Shown here: positions 28,258 through 37,044 of the stretch, one piece after another
Numbering within the stretch: position 1 is the first letter of the stretch
How the letters are laid out: each line of letters begins with the position of its first letter
Source: Hathewaya limosa
GTDB taxonomy: Bacteria > Bacillota > Clostridia > Clostridiales > Clostridiaceae
Assembly: GCF_030815255.1 (NCBI RefSeq)
Contig: NZ_JAUSWN010000015.1
Span: 1-64,000, forward strand
Reading direction: 5' to 3'
DNA length: 64,000 nucleotides
The notes under the pieces: generated by a model
The model's database searches: none
Told to the model about the DNA's origin: nothing
The model's input: the letters and a program-made list of their open reading frames with translations, nothing else
Translations under genes and position numbers: made by a program

Positions 28258-28266
28258 TGTTTTGAA

Positions 28267-28312
28267 CCTTAAGCTAAGAATATCGATTTGCCAACGATTT
28301 CTTGGATTAAGG
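28267..28312 (+). promoter_or_regulatory. Structured rpsO leader (candidate S15-binding RNA)
   Basis: CCTTAA (28267-28272) pairs with TTAAGG (28307-28312); inside, AAGAA (28276-28280) pairs with TTCTT and ATCG with CGAT. The long interrupted stem ends 14 nt before the SD GGAGG. S15 leader RNAs that control their own gene are known in several bacterial groups; assignment here is structural inference. Confidence 0.5.
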
Positions 28313-28337
28313 GGATAATTTTTGGAGGTGTTTTATA

Positions 28338-28601
28338 ATGGATAAGGCAACAAAAGAACAAATAATAAGAGAATTCGGTAAGCACGAAGGTGATACTGGT
28401 TCATCAGAAGTACAAATCGCTTTACTAACTCACAGAATCAATCATTTAAATGAGCATTTAAAACTACATAAGAAAGATCACCACTCAAGAAGAGGTCTTT
28501 TAATGATGGTTGGTCAAAGAAGAGGTCTTTTAAACTATCTTATGAAAGAAGATATACAAAGATATCGTGCTATTATTGAAAAATTAGGTTTAAGAAAATA
28601 A
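28338..28601 (+). CDS. rpsO: 30S ribosomal protein S15
   Basis: An 87-residue S15 with EFGKHEGDTGSSEVQIALLT, HINHLNEHLK-like RINHLNEHLKLHKKDHHSRRG and LLNYLMKEDIQRY. It binds the 16S central domain three-way junction. It has its own promoter, leader and terminator, and precedes pnp, the order conserved from E. coli to Firmicutes. Confidence 0.97.
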   Translation: MDKATKEQIIREFGKHEGDTGSSEVQIALLTHRINHLNEHLKLHKKDHHSRRGLLMMVGQRRGLLNYLMKEDIQRYRAIIEKLGLRK

Positions 28602-28603
28602 TT

Positions 28604-28632
28604 ATAGAGCGGCTATGCCGCTCTATTATTTT
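28604..28632 (+). terminator. Rho-independent terminator of rpsO
   Basis: A perfect 10-bp stem ATAGAGCGGC / GCCGCTCTAT with loop TAT is followed by TATTTT. Confidence 0.88.
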
Positions 28633-28710
28633 AAAAAGAATTAGAAAAAGAGAATTAAAAATTTATATTTAGATAAGATAATAATATATTTTATTTATGG
28701 AGGTATGCCA

Positions 28711-30807
28711 ATGAGTCATGTACATGAAATGCAATTAGGCGGAAGAAAGCTTAAAGTCGAATTTGGCAAAGTAGGTATGCTATCAGACTGTGCGATATTC
28801 GTAAGCTATGGTGACACAGTTATAATGGTAAACGTAAATGCATCTAAAGAGCCAAGAAAAGGAATAGATTTTTTCCCTTTAAGTGTAGAGTATGAAGAAA
28901 GATTATATTCTGTAGGAAAAATTCCTGGAGGATTTATTAAAAGAGAAGGAAGACCTTCAGAAAAAGCAATTTTAAGTGCAAGAGCTATAGACAGACCATT
29001 AAGACCGTTATTTCCTAAAGGATACAGAAATGATGTTCAAGTAGTTTGTACAGTTTTATCTGTAGAACAAGATAATTCACCGGAAATTTTAGCTATGAAT
29101 GCAGCATCTACTGCATTATGTTTATCTAGTTTACCATTTACAACACCAGTTGGTAACGTTTTAGTAGGATTAATAGACGGTGAATTTATATTAAATCCAA
29201 CTACAGAACAAAGAGAAAAAAGTTTATTACATTTAGTAGTAAGTGCTACAGATGAAAGAGTAATGATGATAGAAGCTGGTGCAGATGAAATTGATGAAGA
29301 AACAATGATTAAAGCTATTGAATTTGGTTTTAAAGGTTGTCAGAAAATCGTTAATTTTCAAAAAGAAGCTATGAAGTTATTCGGAAAAGAAAAGCCTGAA
29401 CCAGTACTATATAAAGCTGATAATGACTTAGAGACAGAAATTAGAAATTTTGCTTCTGATAAAATCAAAGAAGCTATGTATATTACTGAAAAAGATGAAA
29501 GAAATAAAGCAGTAGATCAGGTTATGATTGAAATCCAAGAAATGCTTGGAGAAAGATATGAAGAAGTAGCCATTGATGTTGGTGATATTACTTATAGAAT
29601 GCAAAAAGAAGTAGTAAGAAGTATGCTTCTAAATGAAAGAAGAAGACCGGATGGAAGAGCATTTGATCAGATTAGACCAATAAGTTGTGATGTAGGTATT
29701 CTACCAAGAACTCATGGTACAGGATTATTTACAAGAGGCTTAACACAAGTTATGACCGTTGCTACTTTAGGAGCTTTAGGTGATGTACAAATAATAGACG
29801 GTCTAGGAGAAGAAAGTTCAAAGAGATACATGCATCATTATAATTTCCCTTCATATAGTGTTGGAGAAGTAAGACCATTAAGAGGTCCAGGAAGAAGAGA
29901 AATAGGACACGGAGCTTTAGCAGAAAGAGCATTAGAACCATTAATCCCTTCAGAAGAAGAATTCCCATATACTATTAGATTAGTTTCAGAAGTTTTAAGT
30001 TCAAATGGATCAACATCACAAGCATCAGTTTGTGGAAGTACTTTAGCATTATTAGATGCAGGTGTACCAATAAAAAGACCAGCAGCGGGTATAGCTATGG
30101 GACTTATAACAAATGAAGATCTTACCAAAGAAGAAGTTTTAACAGATATTCAAGGATTAGAAGATTTCTTTGGAGACATGGATTTTAAAGTTGCAGGAAC
30201 AGAAAAAGGAATAACTTCAATTCAAGTTGATACAAAAATTAAAGGTTTATCATATAAGGTAATCAATGATGCTATATATGGTGCAAGAAAAGCTAGATTA
30301 TTTATTTTAGATAAAATTCAAAACTGTATTAATGCACCAAGAGAAGAATTATCTCCTTATGCGCCAAGAATGTTAACTATGAAAGTAGATCCAGAAAAGA
30401 TTAGAGACGTAATAGGTGCAGGTGGAAAAACTATAAAGAAAATTATTGCAGAAACTAACGTTTCAATAGATACAAATGATGATGGAACAATAGTTATTAT
30501 GTCAGCAGATATGGAAGCTGCAAATAAAGCCTATGAAATGATAGAAAGAATTACAAAAGATGTAGAAGTAGGGGAAGTGTACTTAGGAAAAGTAACTAAG
30601 ATAGCTGCTTTTGGAGCTTTTGTTGAAATACTACCAAATAAAGAAGGATTAGTTCATATATCTAAACTTGATCATAAAAGAGTTAATAAAGTTGAAGATG
30701 TAGTATCTGTAGGTGATGAAATCCTTGTAAAAGTTATGGAAATAGACAATCAAGGAAGAGTTAATCTTTCAAGAAAAGATGCTGTAGCTAAAGAAGTTGA
30801 AGAATAA
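28711..30807 (+). CDS. pnp: Polyribonucleotide nucleotidyltransferase (PNPase)
   Basis: PNPase degrades RNA 3'-5' using phosphate. The 698-residue protein has two RNase PH domains (about 5-215 and 310-540; GRPSEKAILSARAIDRPLRP, of which AILSARAIDRPLRP is the core, and THGTGLFTRGLTQVM), a KH domain (IGAGGKTIKKI) and an S1 domain (VGEVYLGKVTKIAAFGAFVE). ATG 28711 is 7 nt after TGGAGG and was preferred to the ATG 6 nt earlier, which is 1 nt from the SD. Confidence 0.96.
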   Translation: MSHVHEMQLGGRKLKVEFGKVGMLSDCAIFVSYGDTVIMVNVNASKEPRKGIDFFPLSVEYEERLYSVGKIPGGFIKREGRPSEKAILSARAIDRPLRPLFPKGYRNDVQVVCTVLSVEQDNSPEILAMNAASTALCLSSLPFTTPVGNVLVGLIDGEFILNPTTEQREKSLLHLVVSATDERVMMIEAGADEIDEETMIKAIEFGFKGCQKIVNFQKEAMKLFGKEKPEPVLYKADNDLETEIRNFASDKIKEAMYITEKDERNKAVDQVMIEIQEMLGERYEEVAIDVGDITYRMQKEVVRSMLLNERRRPDGRAFDQIRPISCDVGILPRTHGTGLFTRGLTQVMTVATLGALGDVQIIDGLGEESSKRYMHHYNFPSYSVGEVRPLRGPGRREIGHGALAERALEPLIPSEEEFPYTIRLVSEVLSSNGSTSQASVCGSTLALLDAGVPIKRPAAGIAMGLITNEDLTKEEVLTDIQGLEDFFGDMDFKVAGTEKGITSIQVDTKIKGLSYKVINDAIYGARKARLFILDKIQNCINAPREELSPYAPRMLTMKVDPEKIRDVIGAGGKTIKKIIAETNVSIDTNDDGTIVIMSADMEAANKAYEMIERITKDVEVGEVYLGKVTKIAAFGAFVEILPNKEGLVHISKLDHKRVNKVEDVVSVGDEILVKVMEIDNQGRVNLSRKDAVAKEVEE

Positions 30808-30838
30808 TATATAAATAGAATATGTTAGTTTTGAGTAG

Positions 30839-30866
30839 AAGGGCATAATTAATGCCTTTTTATTTT
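30839..30866 (+). terminator. Rho-independent terminator of pnp
   Basis: AAGGGCAT (30839-30846) pairs with ATGCCTTT (30852-30859, one G-U), followed by TTATTTTTA. Confidence 0.75.
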
Positions 30867-30920
30867 TATAATGAATAATATATTGTAATTTCTTAAAAAT
30901 ATATTTGAGGTGAAATATAT

Positions 30921-32189
30921 ATGTATGAATTAGTAACTTTAGCTAATGGACTTAGAATAGTTTTAGAACATATTGAATATGTAAATTCAGTTAGTGTAGG
31001 AATATGGATTGAAAATGGTTCTAGAAATGAAGAAAAACTTAATAGTGGAATATCTCATTTTATTGAACATATGCTTTTTAAAGATACATACAAGAGGACA
31101 GCCAAACAGATAGTAGAGGATATTGAAGATGTAGGCGGGCAAATCAATGCTTTTACAAGTAAAGAAGCAACTTGTTTTTATGTAAAACTTTTAGATTCGC
31201 ATTTAGATCTAGGATTAGATGTGCTTTCGGATATGCTTTTTAATGGAAAATTTTTGGAAGAGGATATAGAAAAAGAAAAAAAGGTAGTTATAGAAGAGAT
31301 AAAGATGAATGATGATAATCCAGAGGATGTTCTGTCTGATATTCATATTTTATCTGCCTATGGAAATGATACTATTTCAATGCCTATTTTAGGAACAGAA
31401 GAAAGTGTAAATAAATTAAATAGAGATTCTATATTAGAGTATATGTCTAAGTATTATGTACCACAAAATACCGTTATATCTATTTGTGGTAATTTTAATA
31501 AAAATAATATATATAGTCAAATTGAAAATTATTTTGGAACATGGCAAAGGAGTAAGAATAAAAAAAGTTTTTATAGTACTCCTAAGATGGAAAATAAATT
31601 TTTATTTAGACAAAAAGATATAGAACAAACATATTTTAGCTTAGGACTTCAAGGACTTCCCATAGGACATAAAGATTCATATAGTTTGATATTACTTACT
31701 AATCTTTTTGGAGGAGGAGCATCTTCGAATTTATTTCAAAAAATTAGAGAAGAATTAGGACTTTGTTATACAATATATTCTTATTCTAGTGCCTTAGTTA
31801 ATACAGGAATTATAACTATATACGCTGCACTAAACTCAGAATTTATAAAAGAAGCATATAATGAAATAGAAAAAGAAATTTTTAAATTTTCAAAAGAAAG
31901 TTTAGGAGAAGAAAAATTAAGAAAAGCTAAGGAACAATTAAAAGGAAATTATATTTTAGGATTAGAAAGTACTAGTAGTAGAATGTTTAATAATGGTAAG
32001 ACCGTTATTAACTTAAATAAAATAAATAAACCAGATGAAATTCTAAAAAAAATAGATAACATAAATCTTAGAGATATAGATAGAGTTTTAGATGAAACTT
32101 TTAGAAAAGGAATTATAAATGCTGGATTTGTATCTAAAGATTACGAATTGGTTAAAAATAGTTTACCAATAAATATTAAAAGCATATAA
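30921..32189 (+). CDS. M16 family (pitrilysin-like) zinc peptidase
   Basis: The 422-residue protein has the inverted zinc motif HFIEH (H46, E49, H50) with a downstream Glu-rich helix (KKVVIEEIKMNDDNP), the R/Y pair region FGGGASSNLFQKIREELGLCYT, of which GGGASSNLFQKIREELGL is the core, and two M16 halves. It corresponds to the MlpA/YmxG-type peptidase found beside ymxH, dapG and pnp in Bacillus; natural substrates are unclear. It starts behind GAGGTG after the pnp terminator. Confidence 0.92.
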   Translation: MYELVTLANGLRIVLEHIEYVNSVSVGIWIENGSRNEEKLNSGISHFIEHMLFKDTYKRTAKQIVEDIEDVGGQINAFTSKEATCFYVKLLDSHLDLGLDVLSDMLFNGKFLEEDIEKEKKVVIEEIKMNDDNPEDVLSDIHILSAYGNDTISMPILGTEESVNKLNRDSILEYMSKYYVPQNTVISICGNFNKNNIYSQIENYFGTWQRSKNKKSFYSTPKMENKFLFRQKDIEQTYFSLGLQGLPIGHKDSYSLILLTNLFGGGASSNLFQKIREELGLCYTIYSYSSALVNTGIITIYAALNSEFIKEAYNEIEKEIFKFSKESLGEEKLRKAKEQLKGNYILGLESTSSRMFNNGKTVINLNKINKPDEILKKIDNINLRDIDRVLDETFRKGIINAGFVSKDYELVKNSLPINIKSI

Positions 32190-32203
32190 TAAGGTTATAC
32201 AAC

Positions 32204-32246
32204 TCCTCTTAAGAACATAAAATGTAATAATAAAATCTTAGGAGGA
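32204..32246 (+). promoter_or_regulatory. Hairpin masking the ymxH Shine-Dalgarno
   Basis: TCCTCTTAAGA (32204-32214) pairs along all 11 bases with TCTTAGGAGGA (32236-32246, one G-U). The 3' arm contains the GGAGGA ribosome binding site of ymxH; the loop is 21 nt. There is no U-tract, so it is not a terminator. Translational control is inferred. Confidence 0.6.
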
Positions 32247-32252
32247 GAAAGT

Positions 32253-32513
32253 ATGGATAATAGTAAAAAATATTTTAGTGAAATGGAAAGATATGAAATT
32301 ATTAATATAAATGATGGAGATAAATACAGTTATTTAGGAAATAATGATGTTGCTATTGACGAAGAGGGAAATTTAAAGTTATTATTATTAAATGATATGA
32401 AAAATAGTTTTAGTTTTTTTTCAAAAGGAAATTTTTTTGAGGTGCCTTGGGAATGTGTAAAAAAAATAGGCTCTAGAACTATAATTATTGATATGGATAA
32501 AAATCAAAAATAA
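32253..32513 (+). CDS. ymxH: YlmC/YmxH family PRC-barrel protein
   Basis: An 86-residue PRC-barrel-like protein: FSEMERYEIININDGDKYSY, the acidic DEEGNLKLLLL strand, and FFEVPWECVKKIGSRTIIID. YlmC/YmxH members are conserved in spore formers and annotated as sporulation proteins, but the molecular role is unknown. It lies between the M16 peptidase and aspartate kinase. Its ribosome binding site is buried in a strong hairpin. Confidence 0.85.
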   Translation: MDNSKKYFSEMERYEIININDGDKYSYLGNNDVAIDEEGNLKLLLLNDMKNSFSFFSKGNFFEVPWECVKKIGSRTIIIDMDKNQK

Positions 32514-32546
32514 TTAAAATGAAATAAATTTTTAGTAGGTGATCTT

Positions 32547-33731
32547 ATGAAGCTAATTGTACAAAAGTTTGGAGGAACTTCGGTTTCTACAGAGGTTAGA
32601 AGAAGAAGAACAGTGGAAAAAATAAAAAAAGTAATTAATGAAGGATATACACCTATTGTAGTAGTTTCAGCCATGGGAAGAATGGGTGAACCTTATGCTA
32701 CAGATACGTTAATCTCTCTTTTAGATAAGAAATTCACAAAGACTAATTTACAAGCTTTAGATACTATTATGAGTTGTGGAGAAATTATAAGTACCGCAGT
32801 AATGTGTAATGAATTATATAAAGAAAACATAGATGCAATTCCATTATCAGGTGGACAAGCGGGAATTATAACAGATAATAATTTTAATAATGCAGCATTC
32901 TTGAGAGTGGATACTGAAAAGTTAAAAAAAGTTTTAAAATCAGGAAAAATTCCAGTAGTAGCTGGTTTTCAAGGAATCACAGAAGATGGTTTTATAACTA
33001 CAATAGGAAGAGGTGGAAGTGATGTTACTGCTGCATTATTAGGTGCTGCTTTTAATGTAGAAAAAGTAGTAATATATACAGATGTAGATGGTATTATGAC
33101 TACAGACCCTAGAATAGTACCAGAAGCTTCCTTAATTAAAGAAATAAATTATGAAGAAATTTTTCAGTTTGCAGAACAAGGAGCTAAAGTTATACATCCT
33201 AGGGCTGTGGAAATAGCACAAAAAAATAATATACCTCTTTTAATAAAGAATGCAATGAATGATAATGAGGGAACTTTAATAAGTAAGTTCTATCAATCAG
33301 ACTTAAATAAGATTGTAACCGGTATAACTAATATAAATAATAGGGTTCAAGTAAAGGTATCTTATAATAATGATAATTATTTTAGATTATTTGATACATT
33401 AGGAGATAACTCTGTTAGTTTAGATTTAATTAATGTATTTCCTAAAGAAAAAATCTTTACTATAGACAGTGATGATTTAGAAAAAGTAGAAAATATCTTA
33501 AAAGAATTTGAACTAGATTTTAGTGTTATAGAAAGATGTAGTAAAATTTCTATTATAGGATCTGGTATGAAAGGAAAGCCAGGAGTTATGGCTAAAATAT
33601 TAACAGCTTTAACTAAGGAAGGAGTAGAAGTTTTACAAACAGCAGATTCCCATATGACTATATGGTGTCTTGTAAAAGAAGAAGAGGTTAAAAGGGCAAT
33701 TAAATCCTTACATGAAGCTTTTCAACTTTAA
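32547..33731 (+). CDS. dapG: Aspartate kinase (monofunctional, ACT-containing)
   Basis: Aspartate kinase phosphorylates aspartate, first step to lysine/DAP, threonine and methionine. The 394-residue protein has KFGGTSVST, VVSAMGRMG, the FTTIGRGGSDVTA-type core (FITTIGRGGSDVTAALLGAA), TDVDGIMTTDPR, and two C-terminal ACT domains (about 255-394). The DapG isozyme of Bacillus lies in the same ymxG-ymxH neighbourhood and supports DAP/dipicolinate synthesis; the DapG name here rests on that context. No lysine riboswitch was seen upstream. Confidence 0.88.
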   Translation: MKLIVQKFGGTSVSTEVRRRRTVEKIKKVINEGYTPIVVVSAMGRMGEPYATDTLISLLDKKFTKTNLQALDTIMSCGEIISTAVMCNELYKENIDAIPLSGGQAGIITDNNFNNAAFLRVDTEKLKKVLKSGKIPVVAGFQGITEDGFITTIGRGGSDVTAALLGAAFNVEKVVIYTDVDGIMTTDPRIVPEASLIKEINYEEIFQFAEQGAKVIHPRAVEIAQKNNIPLLIKNAMNDNEGTLISKFYQSDLNKIVTGITNINNRVQVKVSYNNDNYFRLFDTLGDNSVSLDLINVFPKEKIFTIDSDDLEKVENILKEFELDFSVIERCSKISIIGSGMKGKPGVMAKILTALTKEGVEVLQTADSHMTIWCLVKEEEVKRAIKSLHEAFQL

Positions 33732-33750
33732 ATTTTAATTAATGTATAAA

Positions 33751-33792
33751 ATTCCTCCTATAACAGAAACTAAACTGAAAGTTAGGAGGAAT
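33751..33792 (+). promoter_or_regulatory. Hairpin masking the tepA Shine-Dalgarno
   Basis: ATTCCTCCTA (33751-33760) is perfectly complementary to TAGGAGGAAT (33783-33792), which contains the tepA SD; an AC/GT pair may extend the stem. The loop is 22 nt. No U-tract follows. The arrangement repeats that found in front of ymxH 1.5 kb upstream. Confidence 0.65.
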
Positions 33793-33796
33793 ATTT

Positions 33797-34528
33797 ATGA
33801 GAAATTTATATAATTCACAAGAGGATTTTATTAAAAATGATGTAAATGAAGAAAATAATGAAGTAAATAGTGAGGAAGACCAAACAGAAAATATAAAGGA
33901 AATGGGTGTGCCCCAAATAGAAAAGAAAATTGATGATAGAATTCAAGTTGTTCCTATAATTGGCCAAATTGAAGGGCACATGGCTCAAAATCCTCAAACA
34001 AAAACCACTAAATATGAGCACATAATTCCTATGTTAATCGCAATGGAAAGAGATGATAATGTTAAGGGAATTCTCACAGTTTTGAACACTGTAGGAGGGG
34101 ATGTAGAAGCCGGGCTCGCAATTGCAGAAATGATAAGAAGTTTAAGTAAACCAACTGTATCTTTAGTGATTGGAGGAGGACATTCCATAGGAGTACCTTT
34201 AGCTACGGCATCAACATATTCATTTATATCACCTTCTGCTACTATGATTATTCACCCAATAAGAATGAATGGACTTGTAATAGGAGTTCCTCAAACATTT
34301 CATTATTTTGATAAGATGCAAGAAAGAATTTCGGACTTTATTGTGAGAACCTCTCATATAGAAAAGCATATTTTAAATAAGCTTATGCTTGAAACCAAAG
34401 ATCTATTAAATGATATGGGAACCATTTTAATAGGCAAACAGGCTGTAGAGTGTGGATTAATAGATGAAGTTGGTGGAGTAAAAGAGGCGTTAAAAAAATT
34501 AAATGAACTTATAGATGAAAATAAATAA
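33797..34528 (+). CDS. tepA: ClpP-class serine protease, TepA/YmfB family
   Basis: The 243-residue protein is ClpP-fold: an acidic N-terminal tail (1-45), NTVGGDVEAGLAIAEMIRSL, nucleophile Ser130 in GGGHSIGVPLA and His153 in MIIHPIRMNG. In B. subtilis TepA (YmfB) is linked to protein translocation and spore-protein (SASP) degradation. Its position before ftsK/spoIIIE matches Bacillus. No ClpX/ClpA partner is near, as is usual for this class. Confidence 0.88.
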   Translation: MRNLYNSQEDFIKNDVNEENNEVNSEEDQTENIKEMGVPQIEKKIDDRIQVVPIIGQIEGHMAQNPQTKTTKYEHIIPMLIAMERDDNVKGILTVLNTVGGDVEAGLAIAEMIRSLSKPTVSLVIGGGHSIGVPLATASTYSFISPSATMIIHPIRMNGLVIGVPQTFHYFDKMQERISDFIVRTSHIEKHILNKLMLETKDLLNDMGTILIGKQAVECGLIDEVGGVKEALKKLNELIDENK

Positions 34529-34536
34529 ATTTAAGA

Positions 34537-34580
34537 AAGGATATATGCTTTTATTTTATAAGTATATATCCTTATTTTAT
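34537..34580 (+). terminator. Rho-independent terminator of tepA
   Basis: AAGGATATAT (34537-34546) / ATATATCCTT (34564-34573), 17-nt loop, tail ATTTTAT. Confidence 0.75.
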
Positions 34581-34708
34581 GATATAATTTAAATACATAT
34601 TATGGCATATTTTTAAAATAAAATCTTTAAGTTAATTAAATTATAAATAAATATTTAAAAAGGATTTAAGTTACTTTTGTAGAAATAATAAGTTTGGAGG
34701 TGAAGAAG

Positions 34709-37018
34709 TTGGCAAAATCTAAAAAGGCAAAAATAACCAAAGAAAATAAGGATATTAAAGGGATAATATTAATAGCAGTAGGAGTTTTAATGTTATTTAG
34801 TTTAATATCCATATTTTTTCAAGATTCCTCCCCAGGTATTATAGGAAAGTTTATAAGAAATGTATTATTTACTTTTTTAGGGGTAGGAGCTTATATTTTA
34901 CCTTTTGTCTTATTTTTTATAGGAAAGTGTTTTATCGTTAAAAAGGGAAAAATTGAATTTAATACTAGGTTTTATTCTATTGTAACAACTATAATTAATA
35001 CTTTAGTTTTAATTCAAATGGTGAAATTAAATAAGTTTGCATCTGAAAATATTTTAGATACATTTTCTAATTTTTACAATTCAAACACTATAATTCACGG
35101 TGGATTTTTAAGTTATATTTTAATAGCACCGGTGAAGTTTTTAATAGGTAATGTTGGAGTTTATGTAATTTGTATATGTGTTTATATAATTAATGCTATA
35201 ATATTATTTGATTTATCTATAGGAGATGTATTTATTAATTTTAAAGGAAATGTTAAATCTAAAAAGAAAAATATAAAAAATAAATTGCAAAAACCAGAAA
35301 AAATAAAAATTGTAGATGATACAGAGCAACCAATAGAATCAGACAATGAATTAGAAAAGGATGTTAATAGACTAAAATTAATGAATTTTTTAAAGTCAAC
35401 TGATGGAGAAAAAACTGCAAATGAACCTTTAGTAAAACAAAGCATTAGTGTAGATATATTAGATAGTAATGATGACATAGTAAATAGTACTAATAAAAAA
35501 ATTGTTTCAAAAGACACAGGTGAACAAAGTTTTGAAAATGAAATTGAAAAAAATATATCTATGGCTAAAGAAAATGAATTTAATATACAATATAGAATTC
35601 CACCTATAGATCTTTTAAAAGAAAATGATGCTTTAAAAAATAAAAGGGGAGATAAAAAAGAACTTTTAAATAATGCTACAAAACTTCAAAATACATTAAG
35701 TAGTTTTGGCGTTAGTGCAAGTGTAACTCAGGTAACTAAAGGACCATCTGTAACTAGATTTGAAATTCAACCAGAGACAGGAGTTAAAGTTAGTAAAATT
35801 GTTAATTTATCCGATGATATAGCACTAAATTTGGCAGCACCAGGTATTCGTATGGAAGCTCCTATACCAGGAAAGGCTGCTATAGGTATAGAGGTGCCAA
35901 ATGAAAATTTAACCCCTGTATTCCTAAGAGAAATAATAGAATCAGAAGAATACATAAAATCTACTAAAAACATATCTTTTGCATTAGGTAAAGATATAGG
36001 AGGTAACTCGGTAGTAGCAGATTTATCTAAAATGCCTCACTTATTAGTAGCAGGAGCTACAGGATCAGGAAAAAGTGTATGTATTAACACTTTAATAGTT
36101 AGTTTACTTTATAAATATTCACCTAAAGAAGTTAATTTATTATTAATTGATCCTAAAGTTGTAGAACTTAGCATATATAATGGTATACCACATTTATTAA
36201 TTCCGGTTGTAACAGATCCAAAAAAAGCTGCTGGCGCTTTAAATTGGGCGGTAACTGAAATGACTAGAAGGTATAATTTATTTGCTGAAAATGGTGTTAG
36301 AAATATAGAAGGTTATAATAAACTTAAAGAAGGACAGGAAGATGAAAAGCTTTCATATCAGGTTATAATTATAGATGAGTTGGCAGATTTAATGATGGTA
36401 TGTCCTAAAGATGTAGAAGATTATATTGCGAGACTTGCACAAATGGCAAGAGCAGCAGGAATGCATTTAGTAATAGCTACTCAAAGACCATCTGTAGATG
36501 TAATTACTGGAATGATAAAAGCTAATATTCCATCTAGAATATCCTTTGCAGTATCTAGCCAAATAGATTCAAGAACTATCTTGGATTCTTCAGGAGCAGA
36601 GAAACTTTTAGGAAAAGGTGATATGTTATTTTATCCTGTTGGTGCACCTAAACCAGTACGTATTCAAGGTGCATTTATATCAGAAAAAGAAGTAGAAAAC
36701 ATAGTGGAATTTATAAAATCTCAAAGTGAAGAAGTAAAATATGATGAAGATATAATAGAACAAATTCATGCAAATGCAGAAGGCGGAACAGCGGTAAATA
36801 ATGATGAAGAAGTTGACCCTATATTAAAAGAAGCTATTAATTTTGTTGTAGAAAGTGGATATGCTTCAACTTCAATGTTGCAAAGAAAATTCAAAATAGG
36901 TTATAATAGGGCAGCGAGAATAATTGATAGTATGGAAGAGAGAAATATTATTTCGGGTAGAAATGGAAGTAAACCTAGAGATGTATTGATTACTTTAGCA
37001 GATTTAGAACATATTTAA
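34709..37018 (+). CDS. ftsK: DNA translocase FtsK/SpoIIIE
   Basis: This septum-anchored ATPase pumps DNA into daughter cells or the forespore. The 769-residue protein has four N-terminal membrane helices (about 18-165), an acidic linker (about 180-310), the RecA-like motor with Walker A GATGSGKS (about 449-456) and Walker B VIIIDELADLM, and a C-terminal gamma winged helix (ASTSMLQRKFKIGYNRAARI) that reads orienting sequences. Start TTG 34709 lies 8 nt after GGAGG; an upstream TTG in frame falls before that SD. It is the only FtsK/SpoIIIE gene in the window. Confidence 0.95.
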   Translation: MAKSKKAKITKENKDIKGIILIAVGVLMLFSLISIFFQDSSPGIIGKFIRNVLFTFLGVGAYILPFVLFFIGKCFIVKKGKIEFNTRFYSIVTTIINTLVLIQMVKLNKFASENILDTFSNFYNSNTIIHGGFLSYILIAPVKFLIGNVGVYVICICVYIINAIILFDLSIGDVFINFKGNVKSKKKNIKNKLQKPEKIKIVDDTEQPIESDNELEKDVNRLKLMNFLKSTDGEKTANEPLVKQSISVDILDSNDDIVNSTNKKIVSKDTGEQSFENEIEKNISMAKENEFNIQYRIPPIDLLKENDALKNKRGDKKELLNNATKLQNTLSSFGVSASVTQVTKGPSVTRFEIQPETGVKVSKIVNLSDDIALNLAAPGIRMEAPIPGKAAIGIEVPNENLTPVFLREIIESEEYIKSTKNISFALGKDIGGNSVVADLSKMPHLLVAGATGSGKSVCINTLIVSLLYKYSPKEVNLLLIDPKVVELSIYNGIPHLLIPVVTDPKKAAGALNWAVTEMTRRYNLFAENGVRNIEGYNKLKEGQEDEKLSYQVIIIDELADLMMVCPKDVEDYIARLAQMARAAGMHLVIATQRPSVDVITGMIKANIPSRISFAVSSQIDSRTILDSSGAEKLLGKGDMLFYPVGAPKPVRIQGAFISEKEVENIVEFIKSQSEEVKYDEDIIEQIHANAEGGTAVNNDEEVDPILKEAINFVVESGYASTSMLQRKFKIGYNRAARIIDSMEERNIISGRNGSKPRDVLITLADLEHI

Positions 37019-37044
37019 TGAACATAATTTTAGGAGGAACAGAA

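Noticed and set aside
33751..33792. Terminator between aspartate kinase and tepA
   Set aside because: The stem has no U-tract and its 3' arm is the tepA ribosome binding site, so translational masking fits better.
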